A stretch of 64,000 nucleotides of DNA from Dromiciops gliroides (taxonomy: Eukaryota; Chordata; Mammalia; Microbiotheria; Microbiotheriidae): NCBI RefSeq assembly GCF_019393635.1, contig NC_057866.1, positions 117,876,233 to 117,940,232 of the forward strand, given 5' to 3'. The notes below the pieces were generated by a model. It did no database searches, had not been told where the DNA came from, and saw only the letters and a program-made list of their open reading frames with translations. Below, piece by piece: positions 23,771 through 34,367 of the stretch. Both the position numbers and the translations under genes were made by a program. Every line of letters starts with the position of its first letter. Position 1 is the first letter of the stretch.

Positions 23771-24004
23771 TCTTTTAACTTAAAAAAACATTTTCTGTTA
23801 TATCATAGAGTCATTTTCTTTGTTTGGTAAGTCCTCAATTTCAGATAATTTGTTGTCTTGGAAAGATTTTGTATATTTTGTTATAACTTGCTTATTCTAA
23901 TTTTTTTTATTTTCCCCCATAGTTTCCATTTCCCCATATTTTTCCTCTATCACTCTCTTATTATTTTTTTGAAAGGCTTAACCCTTAAAAAACAAACAAA
24001 AGCA

Positions 24005-24168
24005 GGGGCAGCTAGGTGGTGCAGTGGGTAGAGCACTGGTCCTGGATTCAGGAGGACCTGAGTTCAAATCCAGCCTCAGGCACTTGACACTTATTAGCTG
24101 TGTGACCCTGGACAAGTCACTTAACCCCAATTGCCTCACTCAAAAAAAAAAGAGAGAGAGAGAGAAAA
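24005..24168 (+). mobile_element. SINE (WSINE1/MAR1 type)
   Basis: Complete sense copy with an A/G-rich tail. The likely duplication ACAAAAGCA is seen before it and again near 24171. It lies in L1 copy 2. Confidence 0.9.
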
Positions 24169-24585
24169 AAACAAAAGCAAAAACAACAACAACAAAAACT
24201 CTCTTGCTTTGTGTCTTCTAGTAGTTCTAGTGAAACTTGTGTCCAAGATGTATTTTTTTTAAATTATGGTTTAGATTGTTGATATTTTGGAGTGATTTTC
24301 TTCTGGCTTTGTGATTTGGTCAACCCTGTCAGTATTTTAGGTCTCTATAGAGTTGTTATTGTTGTTGCTGTTGTTGTTGCTGTTGTTTGTGTATTTTTCA
24401 GTTGACTTTCTAATTTTGGACTTTATGTTTGGACCAAACTCTGCGATCATGTGGAAGAATAACTTGATATTTTTAGGGGGAAATTTTGGATCATTCTGCT
24501 GCTTTCTTGGGCTATTGAATGTTGCTGCATTCTGGGAAAATCCGGGGCTACTCTAGCTGAGATCCTGCTAGCTTCTCTTGTCATG

Positions 24586-24598
24586 ACAAAGGCCTTGC

Positions 24599-24672
<74 letters not shown>

Positions 24673-24897
24673 ATGAATTAATGAATAACTAAATAAATGA
24701 ATAATTTAAAAATGGACTTGGTAAAATAGAAGTGGCCTATAGTTCTGTGACTAAGAACCTGCAGAGCTATCCAGGTGACTAAATCTTACTAGTAGCAGTC
24801 CGCTGAAACTTCCAATAAAGAGTAAGCCAGTTAGAGTATTATGCAGATACAAAGACAGGTCAAAAACTTACATAACTCAGACCAGCAAGGCCTTTGT
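24586..24897. other. Segment bounded by 13-bp inverted repeats
   Basis: ACAAAGGCCTTGC (24586-24598) and its exact reverse complement GCAAGGCCTTTGT (24885-24897) enclose the (ATAG)n and about 210 bp of unrecognised DNA. Because AAGGCCTT is itself palindromic, the pair can also be read as an 8-bp direct duplication. Confidence 0.5.
24601..24671. repeat. (ATAG)n microsatellite
   Basis: About 70 bp of perfect ATAG repeats, enclosed within a 13-bp inverted repeat pair. Confidence 0.96.
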
Positions 24898-24899
24898 TC

Positions 24900-25054
24900 A
24901 TTCATTCATTCATTTGTTTGTGAGGCAATTGGGGTTAAGTCACTTGCCCAGGGTCACACAGCTAGTAAGTGTCAAATGTCTGAGGCTGGATTTGAACTCA
25001 GGTTCTCCTGATGCCAGGAGCAGTGCTCTATCCACTGTGCCACCTAGCTGCCCC
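24900..25054 (-). mobile_element. SINE (WSINE1/MAR1 type), antisense
   Basis: Antisense copy from TGAGGCAATTGGGG to CTAGCTGCCCC, with a (TTCA)n-like tail on its left. It separates a small inverted-repeat segment from an L1 ORF2 fragment. Confidence 0.88.
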
Positions 25055-25070
25055 TACCACCTGTATTCTT

Positions 25071-25345
25071 ATCCCAAGTACATTAATTTTGTATGTGCAA
25101 AAATTCATGTGATCAAAATTATCATTTTATCTTTTGTAATTGCCTTTCTCCCTTGTTTAGTTAAAAATAAATCTCCTACCTACATTTGTAAAAAAAAAGT
25201 ATATAATCTGCTTCTCTGATTTTTTCAAGGAATTTTTAACAATAACATTAAGGTCATGTACTCATTTTGAATTTATTGTGGAATATGGTATAACTAGTCA
25301 CTTTTAATATGAATGTGTATCACAACATTTTTTCTAGGCAATACA
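25071..25345 (-). mobile_element. L1 ORF2 fragment, antisense
   Basis: The segment around ATTCATGTGATCAAAATTATCATTTTATC (about 25105), followed by TAATCTGCTTCTCTGATTTTTTC, matches in order the antisense ORF2 C-terminal region also seen at about 11535-11700. A short, old fragment bounded on its left by a SINE. Confidence 0.6.
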
Positions 25346-25954
25346 ATTGAATATAAGTATATTTTAAGCTAAGTAAAAAAGTTTGGCTTACCAATTTTGA
25401 ATGATCAAGGACTCTGTTTAGGAACCTCTCTGATGTTCTAAACCTTGATGTGGTTATCAGAGTATCATAAGGAAAAATGTTTGTATAACTTTACCATCTG
25501 GAAAAATCCTTTCTTCTTCTATTTGAACTCTATATTAGATATCCTCTGTGGCAGAACCAAAGTATCTTCAGTGAGTACAACATATTTCCATGGGTGCCTT
25601 ACTTGGTATTAAGGATTAGAGGGATATTAAGATGAATTATCTATGTGATTATATCTCTTGAAGATTTGGGTATAAGGAAAATATCTTATTATGGTGCAGT
25701 GTTTGAGGTAGCTTTTTGCTCTGTCAAGTAAAAGTCTTTTGCCTGATAAGCAAATGATGGAAGAGGAAATTTACGTTTGGTGCACCTTTTGGTTAGTTGC
25801 ATAGCTGCTTAGATGTACTTTTGCTATACAATAACATTTTCAAGGATCATTTCTCTTTCACTATAATGTCTTCAGTGGGGATATCCACACATATGGAGAC
25901 TATTCTCTCATAGATGACAAATTAAGCTTATGGATCAGGGGTTATTGTTGCTGT
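25346..25954. other. Gene-free stretch, unrecognised
   Basis: AT-rich, with no open frame and no clear repeat. It could be diverged L1, since both flanks are L1-derived. Confidence 0.45.
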
Positions 25955-26064
25955 TTTATTCAATTTAATTATGAGGTCTATTTTTTTAAATTGCCAAACA
26001 TTTTTCATTTCCCTTCCACCTACCACCACTCATTGGAAATAATTTTTAAAAATACAAAACTCTT

Positions 26065-26224
26065 GGGGCAGCTAGGTAGCACAGTGCATAGAGCCCCAGC
26101 CCTGGATTCAGGAGGACCTGAGTTCAAATCTGGCCTCAGATACTTAACACTTACTAGCTGTGTGACCCTGAGCAAGTCACTTAACCCCAATTGCCTCACC
26201 AGAAAACAAACAAAAAAGCAAACA
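26065..26224 (+). mobile_element. SINE (WSINE1/MAR1 type)
   Basis: Complete copy with perfect 17-bp duplications (AAAAATACAAAACTCTT) at 26048-26064 and 26225-26241. Confidence 0.93.
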
Positions 26225-26420
26225 AAAAATACAAAACTCTTATATTAAATAATATAAGCATAATCATGCAAAATAAATTTCCACATTGGATTCTCATTCT
26301 GCATATTAATCCATCAACTCTCTATCATGAGGTAGGCAGTATTGTTCAACATTTCTCCTAGAATATTGGTTAACTACATTGATTAGAGTTCTTCAGTCTT
26401 TTTAATGGTTTATTTTATTT

Positions 26421-26560
26421 GTGGGGGGGGGCAATGGGGGTTAAGTGATTTGCCCAGGGTCACACAGCTAGTAAGTGTCAAGTGTCTGAGGCTGGATTTG
26501 AACTCAGGTCCTCCTGAATCCAGGGCCAGTGCTTTATCCACTGAACCACCTAGCTGCCCC
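26421..26560 (-). mobile_element. SINE (WSINE1/MAR1 type), antisense
   Basis: Antisense copy with a G-rich tail junction (26421-26430). Near-identical flanks TTAATGGTTT and TTAATGATTT support target duplication. Confidence 0.9.
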
Positions 26561-26799
26561 CTTAATGATTTGTTTTTACAACATTGTTCATAGAGTATAA
26601 ATTATTCTCCTGGTTATATTTACTTAACTCTGCACCAAGTCACATGCAAGCTAATCATGAAGGCTCTTAAATTGATAACACATCAGTAAATATTTATTGA
26701 TTGATAAAAACCTGTCAGTCTTCTTATACCTTACTCCCCTCTATAATCCAGTGACACAAGACTGCTTAATATTTCTCCCATAAGGCATTCCTCCTGAAT

Positions 26800-27150
26800 C
26801 AGTGCATTTTCACTGGTTGTTGGTATGTTGGGAATGCTCTTCCTTCTCAAATTCAGTTCCTGGTTTCCCGAACTTCTTTTAAGTCTCAGCTAAAATCCTA
26901 CCTCCTATACGAAGCCTTTTTACATAGGCCTTACAAGCAAAGCATTCTCTCTTAGATTATGTCTGCTATAGTCTATAGATATGTTGTTTTTACATAGTTG
27001 TTCTCATATCATTGACCCCATAAGATTGTGAGCTCCTTAAGGCAGAAATTGTTTTTGCCTTTCTTTGTTACCCCAACACTTAGTACAGTGCCTGGAACAT
27101 AGTAAGGCTTTGATAAATGTACTTTTATTTGGTTCGACTTAACTGTTAAA
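26800..27150 (+). mobile_element. L2 3' end, sense
   Basis: The order of landmarks is that of the ancient L2 3' end: GGAATGCTCTTCC (26831), CTCAGCTAAAATCCTACCTCC (26884), AGATTGTGAGCTCCTTAAGGC (27024), and TACAGTGCCTGGAACATAGTAAGG (27084) with TTGATAAATG after it. This is a good match for an element of that age. Confidence 0.75.
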
Positions 27151-27804
27151 TACCTTCTGTTTTCTAGGCACTATCCTAAAGATGGATGCAAACTGAAAGG
27201 TGAAATTATACTCTCCCTCAAGCAGCATGCATTTATCACCTCATTTTAGAACTTTCAGAAAAGGAATGATAGAATTAAGTGGATCTTTACTGAAAGTTCA
27301 AATGAAAACTTTGATTTTTCTTTAAAATACAGTGTTCATCATTAAAAATATCTTTTACTCTTGCCTGGGTGGTTGATAACAGGTGATAGAAGCAGCATAG
27401 CTTAGGTATGTTAGAATGCTGAAACTGAACACTAGGAGACCTAGGTTCAAAGTTCTAACTGGTACTATCTCCATAACAAATAACTGAACCTTCCTCCTAC
27501 ATTTCTTTGTCTATAAAATTGGCATAATAATTTTTGCATTGTAGGCCACTAGTACAACAATGTATGATGGTTTGGTCATTATTCTTAGGGAAATGTTGTT
27601 TACTCTTTTAAAAGCTTTCATCCTTCACTATATCAGAAATTTGTCATATTTTCACATCACATCTATATCATATGCAGAAATGCTAGCATTTTCTCTTAGA
27701 TATGCTTTGGAAATATAAAATAGTTGCCAACTTCTGCTCCTCTAAGTCACTGTTGTTACAGCTCAAGTATTTGAGACCAGGTCTGTGTATTGCAGAAACA
27801 ATGA
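27151..27804. other. Gene-free stretch with an old SINE-like part
   Basis: About 27400-27540 resembles an old MIR/THER-type SINE (AGGAGACCTAGGTTCAAAG then TTTGTCTATAAAATTGG). The rest is unrecognised. Confidence 0.45.
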
Positions 27805-27891
27805 ATAGGAACTTCCAGGAGACACGATGGTGGAGTAAGCAGTAAATCATAGTAACTATTCCATTTTCACTTCCAAAAATCTATAAAATTG

Positions 27892-28034
27892 GGGGCAGCT
27901 AAGTGGATCAGTGGATAAAGCACTGGCCTGGGATTCAGGAGGACCTGAGTTCAAATGTGGCCTCAGACACTTGACACTTACTAGCTGTGTGACCCTAGGC
28001 AAGTCACTTAACCCTCACTGCCCCACCAAAAAGT
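27892..28034 (+). mobile_element. SINE (WSINE1/MAR1 type)
   Basis: Inserted in the 5' end of an L1. Duplications AAAAATCT(A/G)TAAAATTG lie at 27875-27891 and 28035-28051, differing by one base. Confidence 0.92.
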
Positions 28035-28953
28035 AAAAATCTGTAAAATTGTTATCCAAAATAAATCCTTGAACAGCAGGATGAGCAAAATGGGGTAAAA
28101 CAATCTTTCTGCCCAAGGAACTTGGAAGATAGGCAAGAAAAGTCTGTGTCACTCTGTTAAAAGGGAAACACAGTCTAGAACAGGAAGCATTCCATATACC
28201 TGAAGCAAGCCCCATCTCAGAAAATGAGTGAGAGATCCTGACCTCAGTGTGGTAGAAAAGGCAAATACCAACACAAGGCCCTTCAACATACCTCAACAGA
28301 GACAAGGCATATTACCACTTTGGGAACTGCCACATGCACCAGCATAGCCCTGGGTAAACAGTTAAAACCCTACCTTATTGGTGCCTAAGCAAGGATAGCT
28401 GTCTACCATGTGTATCAGCATAAGCCTGTGCAAACAGGCAACCCCTAGTGGCCAAACCTCCATGTGCTTGAGTGTAACCCTGGGGAAATGCAGAAACAGC
28501 CCACCTACCTCAGCACATTCCAGACACCAGCATTCAGAACCTGGCTTAGCACCAGGTGAGCTGCCAGACCCTTACTGCCTCCAGCAGGGCCAGCTGCCTC
28601 CCTGCAACTCCCCAACTCAGTGAAGCCACTAGACACCAGGGTCCCCTATGGGCCTCAGGGCAATAGCAGTGTAAGTAAATAGCCAGGGCCTACAGCCCCT
28701 GGTACAAGAAACTTGAGACAATGTCCCTTACACTCCAGAAGGAGAGCTTAAGTTTAAAAGAAAAACATCCCCCCCAATAAAAAATCTGATCATAGAAAAT
28801 TAGTATGCTAACAGAGAAGAGCAAGACTCAGAAAAGGACAACAATGTCAAAATACCTGTGGGCAAAACCTCAAAGAAAAATGGGAAATGGTCTCAAACCC
28901 AGAAAGAATTCCTGGAAGAGGATGAAAAGTAGCTTAAAATTATTTGAGAGTTA

Positions 28954-29095
28954 GGGGCAGCTAGGTGGCATAGTGGATGGAGTACCAGACCTGGATTTAG
29001 AAGGACCTGATTTCAAATGTGGCCTCAGACACTTGACACTTACTAGCTGTGTGACCCTGGGCAAGTCACTTAACCCCCACTGCTCTGCAAAAGAA
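28954..29095 (+). mobile_element. SINE (WSINE1/MAR1 type)
   Basis: Complete copy in the L1 half-element, with an A-rich tail running into (AATA)-like sequence. The duplication is not clear. Confidence 0.88.
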
Positions 29096-29374
29096 TTATA
29101 ATAAAAATTGGGAAAAGAAATGAGAGTGATGAAAAAGAATTATGAAAAAAGAGTCAACATCTTTGGGGTGGGGGTGAACTGCTTAAAAAGTAGAAATGGA
29201 CAAATCAAAAAGGTGATACAAAAAATTCACTAAAGAAAACAACTCCTTAAAAAGTAAAATTGGACAAATGGGAAAGGAAGTACAAAAGCTAATTGAGGAA
29301 AACAACCCATTAAAATTCAGAATTGGGCAAGTGAAAGCTAATGATTTCATGAGGCATCAAGAATCAGTCAAACA

Positions 29375-29522
29375 GGGGCAGCTAGATGGCGCAGTGGATA
29401 GAGCACTGGCCTTGGAGTCAGGAGTACCTGAGTTCAAATCCAGCCTCAGACACTTAACACTTACTAGCTGTGTGACCCTGGGCAAGTCACTTAACCCCAA
29501 TTGCCTCACTAAAAAAAAAAAA
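29375..29522 (+). mobile_element. SINE (WSINE1/MAR1 type)
   Basis: Complete copy with perfect 16-bp duplications (AAGAATCAGTCAAACA) at 29359-29374 and 29523-29538. It lies within the L1 ORF1 N-terminal coding sequence. The frame at 29268-29600 is an L1-SINE chimera. Confidence 0.93.
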
Positions 29523-30140
29523 AAGAATCAGTCAAACAAATTCAAAAGAATGAAAAAAATAGAAGAAAATGTAAAAATATCTTATTGGAAAAACAACTGA
29601 CCTAGAGAATAGATCCAGGAGAGACAATGGCAGAATCGCTGGACTACCTGAGAGCCATAATCAAAAAGAGGACCTGGATAGTATCTTTCAAGAAATTGTC
29701 ATGGAAAACTGCCTTGATATTCTGGTACCAGAGGGCAAAATAGGCATTGAAAGAATTCATCAATCACCTCAAGAAAGAGATCCCAAAACAATAACTCCAA
29801 GGAACATTATAGCCAAATTACAAAACTATCATGTCAAGAAAATAATACTACAAGTGGCCAGAAAGAAACAATTCAAACATTAGGGAGCCACAATCAGGAT
29901 TTACACAGGGCTTAGTAGCTACAACATTAAAAGATCAGAGGTAATGGAAGATAATATTCTGGAAGTCAAAGGAACTAAGACTACAACCAAGAACTGAGAC
30001 AAAGCAAAAGGAAAACAGACATAATTAAAAGAGATAAGGAAGGAAACTACATCATACTAAAAGGTACCCATAGACAATGAAGTAATATCAATCTGAAACA
30101 TTTGGGCACCAGGTGTTATAGCATCCAAATTCTTTCTTTC

Positions 30141-30269
30141 TTTTTTTTTCAGAACAGTGAGGGTTAACTGACTTGCCTAGTAAATGTAAAGTGTCTGGGG
30201 CAAGATTTGAACTCAGGTCCTCCTGAATCCAGGGCCAGGGCTTTTATCCACTGTACTACCTAGCTGCCT
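30141..30269 (-). mobile_element. SINE (WSINE1/MAR1 type), antisense, internally shortened
   Basis: Antisense copy missing part of its body between ACTTGCCT and AGTAAATG. It sits exactly at the junction between the two facing L1 5' halves. Confidence 0.82.
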
Positions 30270-30940
30270 CTCCTTTGCCTTTTGGAATATCATATTCCAA
30301 GCCCTCCAGTCCTTTAAAGTGGAAGTTGCTAGATCTTGTGTTATTCTGACAGTGGCTCCACAGTACTTGAATTGTTTCTTTCTGGCTGCTTGCAATATTT
30401 TCTCCTTGACCTGGGAGTTCTGGAATCTGGCTTTAATATTCCTGGGAGTTTTCATTTTAGGTTCTCTTTCAGGAGGTAATTTCTATTTTAGCTTCTGGTT
30501 CTAGAATATCAGCACAATTTTTCCCTGATAATTTTTGGAAGATGATGTCTATGCTCTTTTTTTTATCATGGCTTTCATGTAGTCCAGTAATTTTCAAATT
30601 ATCTCTCCTAGATCTATTTTCTAAGTCAGTTGTTTTTCCAAGGAGATATTTCACATTGCCTTCTATTTTTTCATTCTTTTGGTTTTGTTTTATTGTATCT
30701 TGATTTCTTATAAAGTCATTAGCTTCCATTTGCTCAATCCTAATTTTTAAGGAATTATAACAGAACTTTTCTGCAACTTTCTAAGCTATCTTTGGCTGGA
30801 AAATTATTTTACCCTGTCCTTTTGTGGGTTTTTATTCTTCGGGAATTGTCCCATGGCATTATTTAAAGGTATTTGGAGGGGTCTTGGGGAGAGCTCAGGC
30901 AAGTCACTGCCTTTCCTCCATTATCTTGGCTCTGCCCCTA
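30270..30940 (-). mobile_element. L1 5' end (5' UTR start and ORF1), antisense
   Basis: Minus-strand frames at 30469-30729 and 30213-30455 encode ORF1 sequence. The first contains LENRSRRDNLKITGL, a classic L1 ORF1 signature; the second contains PRNIKARFQNSQVKEKILQAARKKQFKY. The 5' UTR start lies near 30940 (reverse complement: GGGGCAGAGCCAAGATAATGG). This half-element faces the sense L1 half to its left and abuts a sense L1 3' end to its right. Confidence 0.75.
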
Positions 30941-31196
30941 GAAATAAGCTTTATAGCAACTGTCTTTAATACAGTAATCATTTCTCAAATATATAGAGAA
31001 CTGAGTCAAATTTATAAAAATACAAGCCATTCCCTAATTGTTAAATGGTCCAAAGATATGAACAGGCAATTTTCAAATGAAGAAATCAAAGCTATCTATG
31101 GGCATATGAAGAAGTGCTCTAAATCACTTTTGATTAGAAAAATGCAAATTAAAACAACTGAAGTACTATCTCACCTATCAGATTGGCTAATGTGAC

Positions 31197-31221
31197 CAAA
31201 ATAATAATAATAATAATAATA
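31197..31221. repeat. (AAT)n microsatellite
   Basis: Short perfect trinucleotide run inside an L1 3' end. Confidence 0.9.
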
Positions 31222-31413
31222 AATGTTGAAGAGGATATTGGAAAATTGGGACACTAATTCACTATTATTGGAGTTCTGAACTGATCCAACCATTTTGGAA
31301 TGCAATTTAGAATAATGCCCAAAGGGCAACCAAACTGCCTACTCTTTGATCCAGTAATATCACAACTAGGTTAGGTCTGTATCCCATTGAGATTATTTAA
31401 AAAGGGGAAAGAG

Positions 31414-31550
31414 GGGGCAGCTAGGTGACACAGTGGATAAAGCACCAGTCCTGGATTCAGGAAGACCTGAGTTCAAATCTGGCCTCAGACACTTGACACT
31501 TACTAGCTGTGTGACCCTGGGCAAGTAACTTAACCCCTATTGTTCTGCAA
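31414..31550 (+). mobile_element. SINE (WSINE1/MAR1 type)
   Basis: Complete copy in a sense L1 3' end. The A/G-rich flanks (AAAAGGGGAAAGAG and a near-copy after it) fit a target duplication. Confidence 0.88.
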
Positions 31551-32225
31551 AAAAAGGGGGGAAAAGAATCTACATTTGCAAAAATATTTATAATAGCCCT
31601 TTTCATGGTGGCACAATATTAAAAATTGAGGGGATGTCCATCAATTGAAGAATGACTTGACAAGCTATGGTATATAAATGTAAAGGAATACTATTTTGCA
31701 ATAAGAAATGAAGAACAGGCAGATTTCAGAAAATCTGGAAGTACTTACAGGAACTGATGCAAAGTGAAATGAGTAGAACCAAAAAAACACTGTATACAGT
31801 TTCAGCAACACTGTGTAATCATCAACCATGAATGATGCAGTTTTTCTCAGCAACATAATGATCTGGGACAAGTACAAAGGATTCACTAAGGAAAAAGCTA
31901 TCCACATCCAGATAAAGAAATAATTTATTCTGAATGCAGATCAAAGCATATTTTTTTTTACTTATTTATTCTTTTTTTGCATTTTTCTTTTGATCTCTTT
32001 CTTCTTTCACAACTGTGAATAATATAAAAATATATTTTATATGATAACACTTGTATAGTCAATATCATATAGCCTACAATTGTAAGAAGAAGAGGGGGAG
32101 GGAGAGGAAGGAGGAAGAAAAAAAGTGGGACTAAAAATCATGTGAAAATTAATGCTATAAATTATATTGACATGTAATTGGGAGGGGGAAATAAAATACT
32201 GTTAAATTATTTAAAAAAAAAAACA

Positions 32226-33168
32226 TTTGCAAACTGTCCAATGTGGCAAAGATAGGAATCCATTTACTTGTTGTGCTGCATTCATGTTTCAGGTTGAAAA
32301 AGCCCATTTCAAGGGAGTCCTAAAGGAGCTTAGTGCTACCTCGTTACAAGTTTGTCATACAAAGTATAGCCACAGGCTGCTTTTTTAAGGTGAACTAAGA
32401 GGTTCTTCCCTTTTTCCATTGATAATATTAGTTTTCAGAGTCGATTTTAGCAAAATTATACTCCAGTGAAAAATTTTCTGAGCAAGGTGAATATTTCAGG
32501 CAGCAAACTTGATACTGCAGTCTGATTCAATCAAGGCTGGTATCCAGGATTTTTTGAAGGTGACAGAATTTATTACACAGTGTCATAGCTTCAGCTTGTC
32601 CTCTATCAGCAAGGGCACTTAACTTCTAAGTAATCAGAAACATGTTTATATACTATTTAGAACACATTGAGCAGTAGAAAGCTATTTAAGCACAGTGGAG
32701 TCAAGAAAAAATAGGTTCAAGTTCTCTCCATCATACATACTAGCTATGTGACCAGGACCTTTTCTGGTGGCTCTTAACACCTTAAATTACAGACCAATTG
32801 CTAATTTGCATGGATGAAGGCAGTTTAGATCCCCAAAGTGCCTCATGCTGATTAAATCACAGGTCCACAGGTGGGTAGGTGGCAAACTTTAGAAAATCTG
32901 TAGAAGCTTTAAACAATGGATTTGTAATGAAATTATATTTTTTTCTTGAAGGGAAAATCTTGAAACAGCAATAACTGTTTTATTATCCCTAGAACAAAAG
33001 GCATTTTCATGTGTTAAGAAATATGTCTCTTAAAGTTTAACATGTTACTTGGTCTATGATTCCTATCCAGGTTTATTTAAGGTTGTTTAAAGTTTTGAGT
33101 TACAATTCAATTTTGAAGTGATTACATTGCAAAAATACAAATAAGAGATGCTTTTTCTTTTTTCCCAT
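32226..33168. other. Gene-free stretch, mostly unrecognised
   Basis: Apart from the old SINE with tail D at 32685-32880, no repeat or exon-like frame is visible. Confidence 0.5.
32685..32880 (+). mobile_element. Old SINE with tail D
   Basis: MIR-like head (GTTCAAGTTCTCTCCATC, TACTAGCTATGTGACC) followed by a third type of 3' body: AATTTGCATGGATGAAGGCAG, then GATTAAATCACAGGTCC. The same body is seen at 47960 and 62635. Confidence 0.6.
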
Positions 33169-33177
33169 ATTCTATTT

Positions 33178-33191
33178 ATATATATATATAC

Positions 33192-33223
<32 letters not shown>

Positions 33224-33366
33224 TTTAGTGAGGCAATTGGGGTTAAGTGACTTGCTCAGGGTCACACAGCTAGTAAGTGTTAAGTGTCTGAGGTCACATT
33301 TGAACTCAGGTCCTCCTGAATCCAGGGCTGGTGCTCTATCTACTGCGCCACCTAGCTGCCCCCCCC
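33178..33366 (-). mobile_element. SINE (WSINE1/MAR1 type), antisense, with (TA)n tail
   Basis: Antisense copy whose tail has become a (TA)n tract (33178-33224). Duplications TATTCTATT at 33169-33177 and 33367-33375 enclose both SINE and tract. Confidence 0.9.
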
Positions 33367-33419
33367 TATTCTATTAAATAAGAAGTTGAACTTGCATAGA
33401 AATTGATGAGAAAGGGAAA

Positions 33420-33560
33420 GGAAAGGCAACCAAATTGTATTGTCAGGCACTGGTTTGATGGATGGAGACACAAATAGAAGCAAAAAAGACACTCCCTGCC
33501 CCCAGAGAGATTATATTCTAATGGAAGAAGACAACACAAAAAAAGAGAGTTGAAAAGTTT
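33420..33560 (+). repeat. Old LINE-derived repeat, same family as 5.3 kb
   Basis: GACACTCCCTGCCCCCAGAG followed by TATATTCTAATGGAAGAAG and an A-rich end. Confidence 0.4.
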
Positions 33561-33892
33561 GAATGGAGTGGGAAGGACTTGGCCTTGTGGGACTCAGGAT
33601 AGATGTTATATATAAACTAATAGCTTCTTGGAGTTCAAATGAGAGGTTTTCAGAACCTTGATCCAGCACAGAAAATCTCTGATTTATTACTTATTTATGA
33701 ATGGGTTTTACTGAAGAGCAACCAAACATAGGATTCCACAAATTGACAGAGAAGATTAAATTTGTTCTCTGAGGAAGAAAAAAAATTCTTTCAGGTAATT
33801 TAAAAATGTACATTCAGAATGATTAATAATGACTAGACATGTCATCATATAACAGAAATAGGCTTTATTTCTATTTCTTAAAATCTCAATGT

Positions 33893-34023
33893 GTATATAT
33901 ATATATATACACATACATATATATATATATAGAGAGAGAGAGACAGACAGAGACAGAGACAGAGAGAGAGAGAGAGAGACAGAGAGAGACAGAGAGACAG
34001 AGAGAGAGACACACACAGAGACA
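33893..34023. repeat. (TA)n then (GAGACA)n compound microsatellite
   Basis: TA repeats followed by GAGA and GACAGA units. Open frames on both strands are repeat artefacts. Confidence 0.93.
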
Positions 34024-34367
34024 TACTGCTTAGGCTTCACTTTTTTATTAGGCGGACACTAATAAAGCCAGGATTTCAGAGACTTCAGGCAAATACTAAG
34101 TGATCAAATACCTAAAATGCTAGCATGCATCTGCTCTTGTCTACTTATAGGCAAACAAAAAGAGGTCTATAAAGCTAAGGCATGTCTACAAATCCTCTAC
34201 AGAGTTAATTTCTGTTCAGTTCTATTTCAGCAAGAGTTTAGGAAGCACCTATTCTGTGCTAAATGCTTGAGATAGAAAGTAAAAAGTGAAATAGCCCCTG
34301 TCTTCATAGAATTTATATTCTATGTACATAAAACTTGTTAAACAGAACAACTCAACTTCCTAAAGGA

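Larger units (their letters stand above)
15561..24600 (-). mobile_element. L1 retrotransposon, antisense copy 2, near full span, heavily interrupted
   Basis: Minus-strand L1 sequence begins with a 3' UTR at about 15561-15800. It continues with ORF2 sequence to 16422, resumes at 20106 after the LTR element, and runs to the endonuclease region at 21542. It resumes again after a sense L1 insertion at about 22737 and continues through the inter-ORF region and ORF1 (about 22979-24000; the antisense of the ORF1 coiled-coil/RRM region is alignable, for example around TGATCATGG at 23500). It ends in possible 5' UTR (about 24240-24600). ORF2 is shortened by deletion. SINEs lie at 22811, 23622 and 24005. 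The copy is more diverged than the elements inserted in it, as expected for the oldest layer. Confidence 0.72.
25955..26665 (-). mobile_element. L1-type 3' UTR region, antisense
   Basis: AATCATGCAAAATAAATTTCCACATTGG near 26262 and GTTCTTCAGTC near 26392, followed by CTCCTGGTTATATTTACTTAACTCTGC near 26608, match the order seen in other L1-type antisense 3' regions of this window (about 10550-10850). Two SINEs (26065 and 26421) are inserted. Confidence 0.55.
27805..30130 (+). mobile_element. L1 5' half (5' UTR and ORF1), sense
   Basis: Starts with an L1 5'-end-like segment (about 27815-27890, containing GATGGTGGAGTAAGCAG). It continues as GC-richer 5' UTR to about 28900 and then ORF1-like sequence. 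The frame at 29268-29600 shows the N-terminal region. The 29701-29883 frame gives ENCLDILVPEGKIGIERIHQS...PRNIIAKLQNYHVKKIILQVARKKQFKH, matching the L1 ORF1 RRM/C-terminal region. Three sense SINEs are inserted (27892, 28954, 29375). Weak ORF2-start-like sequence is seen near 30030-30110, after which the copy stops. Frames are broken, so it is not active. Confidence 0.75.
30941..32225 (+). mobile_element. L1 3' end, sense
   Basis: Late ORF2 and 3' UTR of an L1. Landmarks are CCATTCCCTAATTGTTAAATGGTC at about 31025, AAAAATGCAAATTAAAACAACTG near 31138, the FDPAIP-like region near 31350, and an A-rich tail at about 32212-32222. An (AAT)n run at 31197-31221 and a SINE at 31414-31550 interrupt it. 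Its left end directly abuts the antisense L1 5' end. Confidence 0.78.

Noticed and set aside
24024-24221. Recurring 'ALDSGGPEFKSGLRHLTLTSCVTLGKSLNPNC' peptides (also at 25991, 29268, 50486, 56479, 60962)
   Set aside because: Opposite-strand or other-frame translation of the same SINE.
33756-34040. Serine/leucine-rich and Glu/Arg-rich frames on both strands
   Set aside because: They come from the (TA)n/(GAGACA)n tract.
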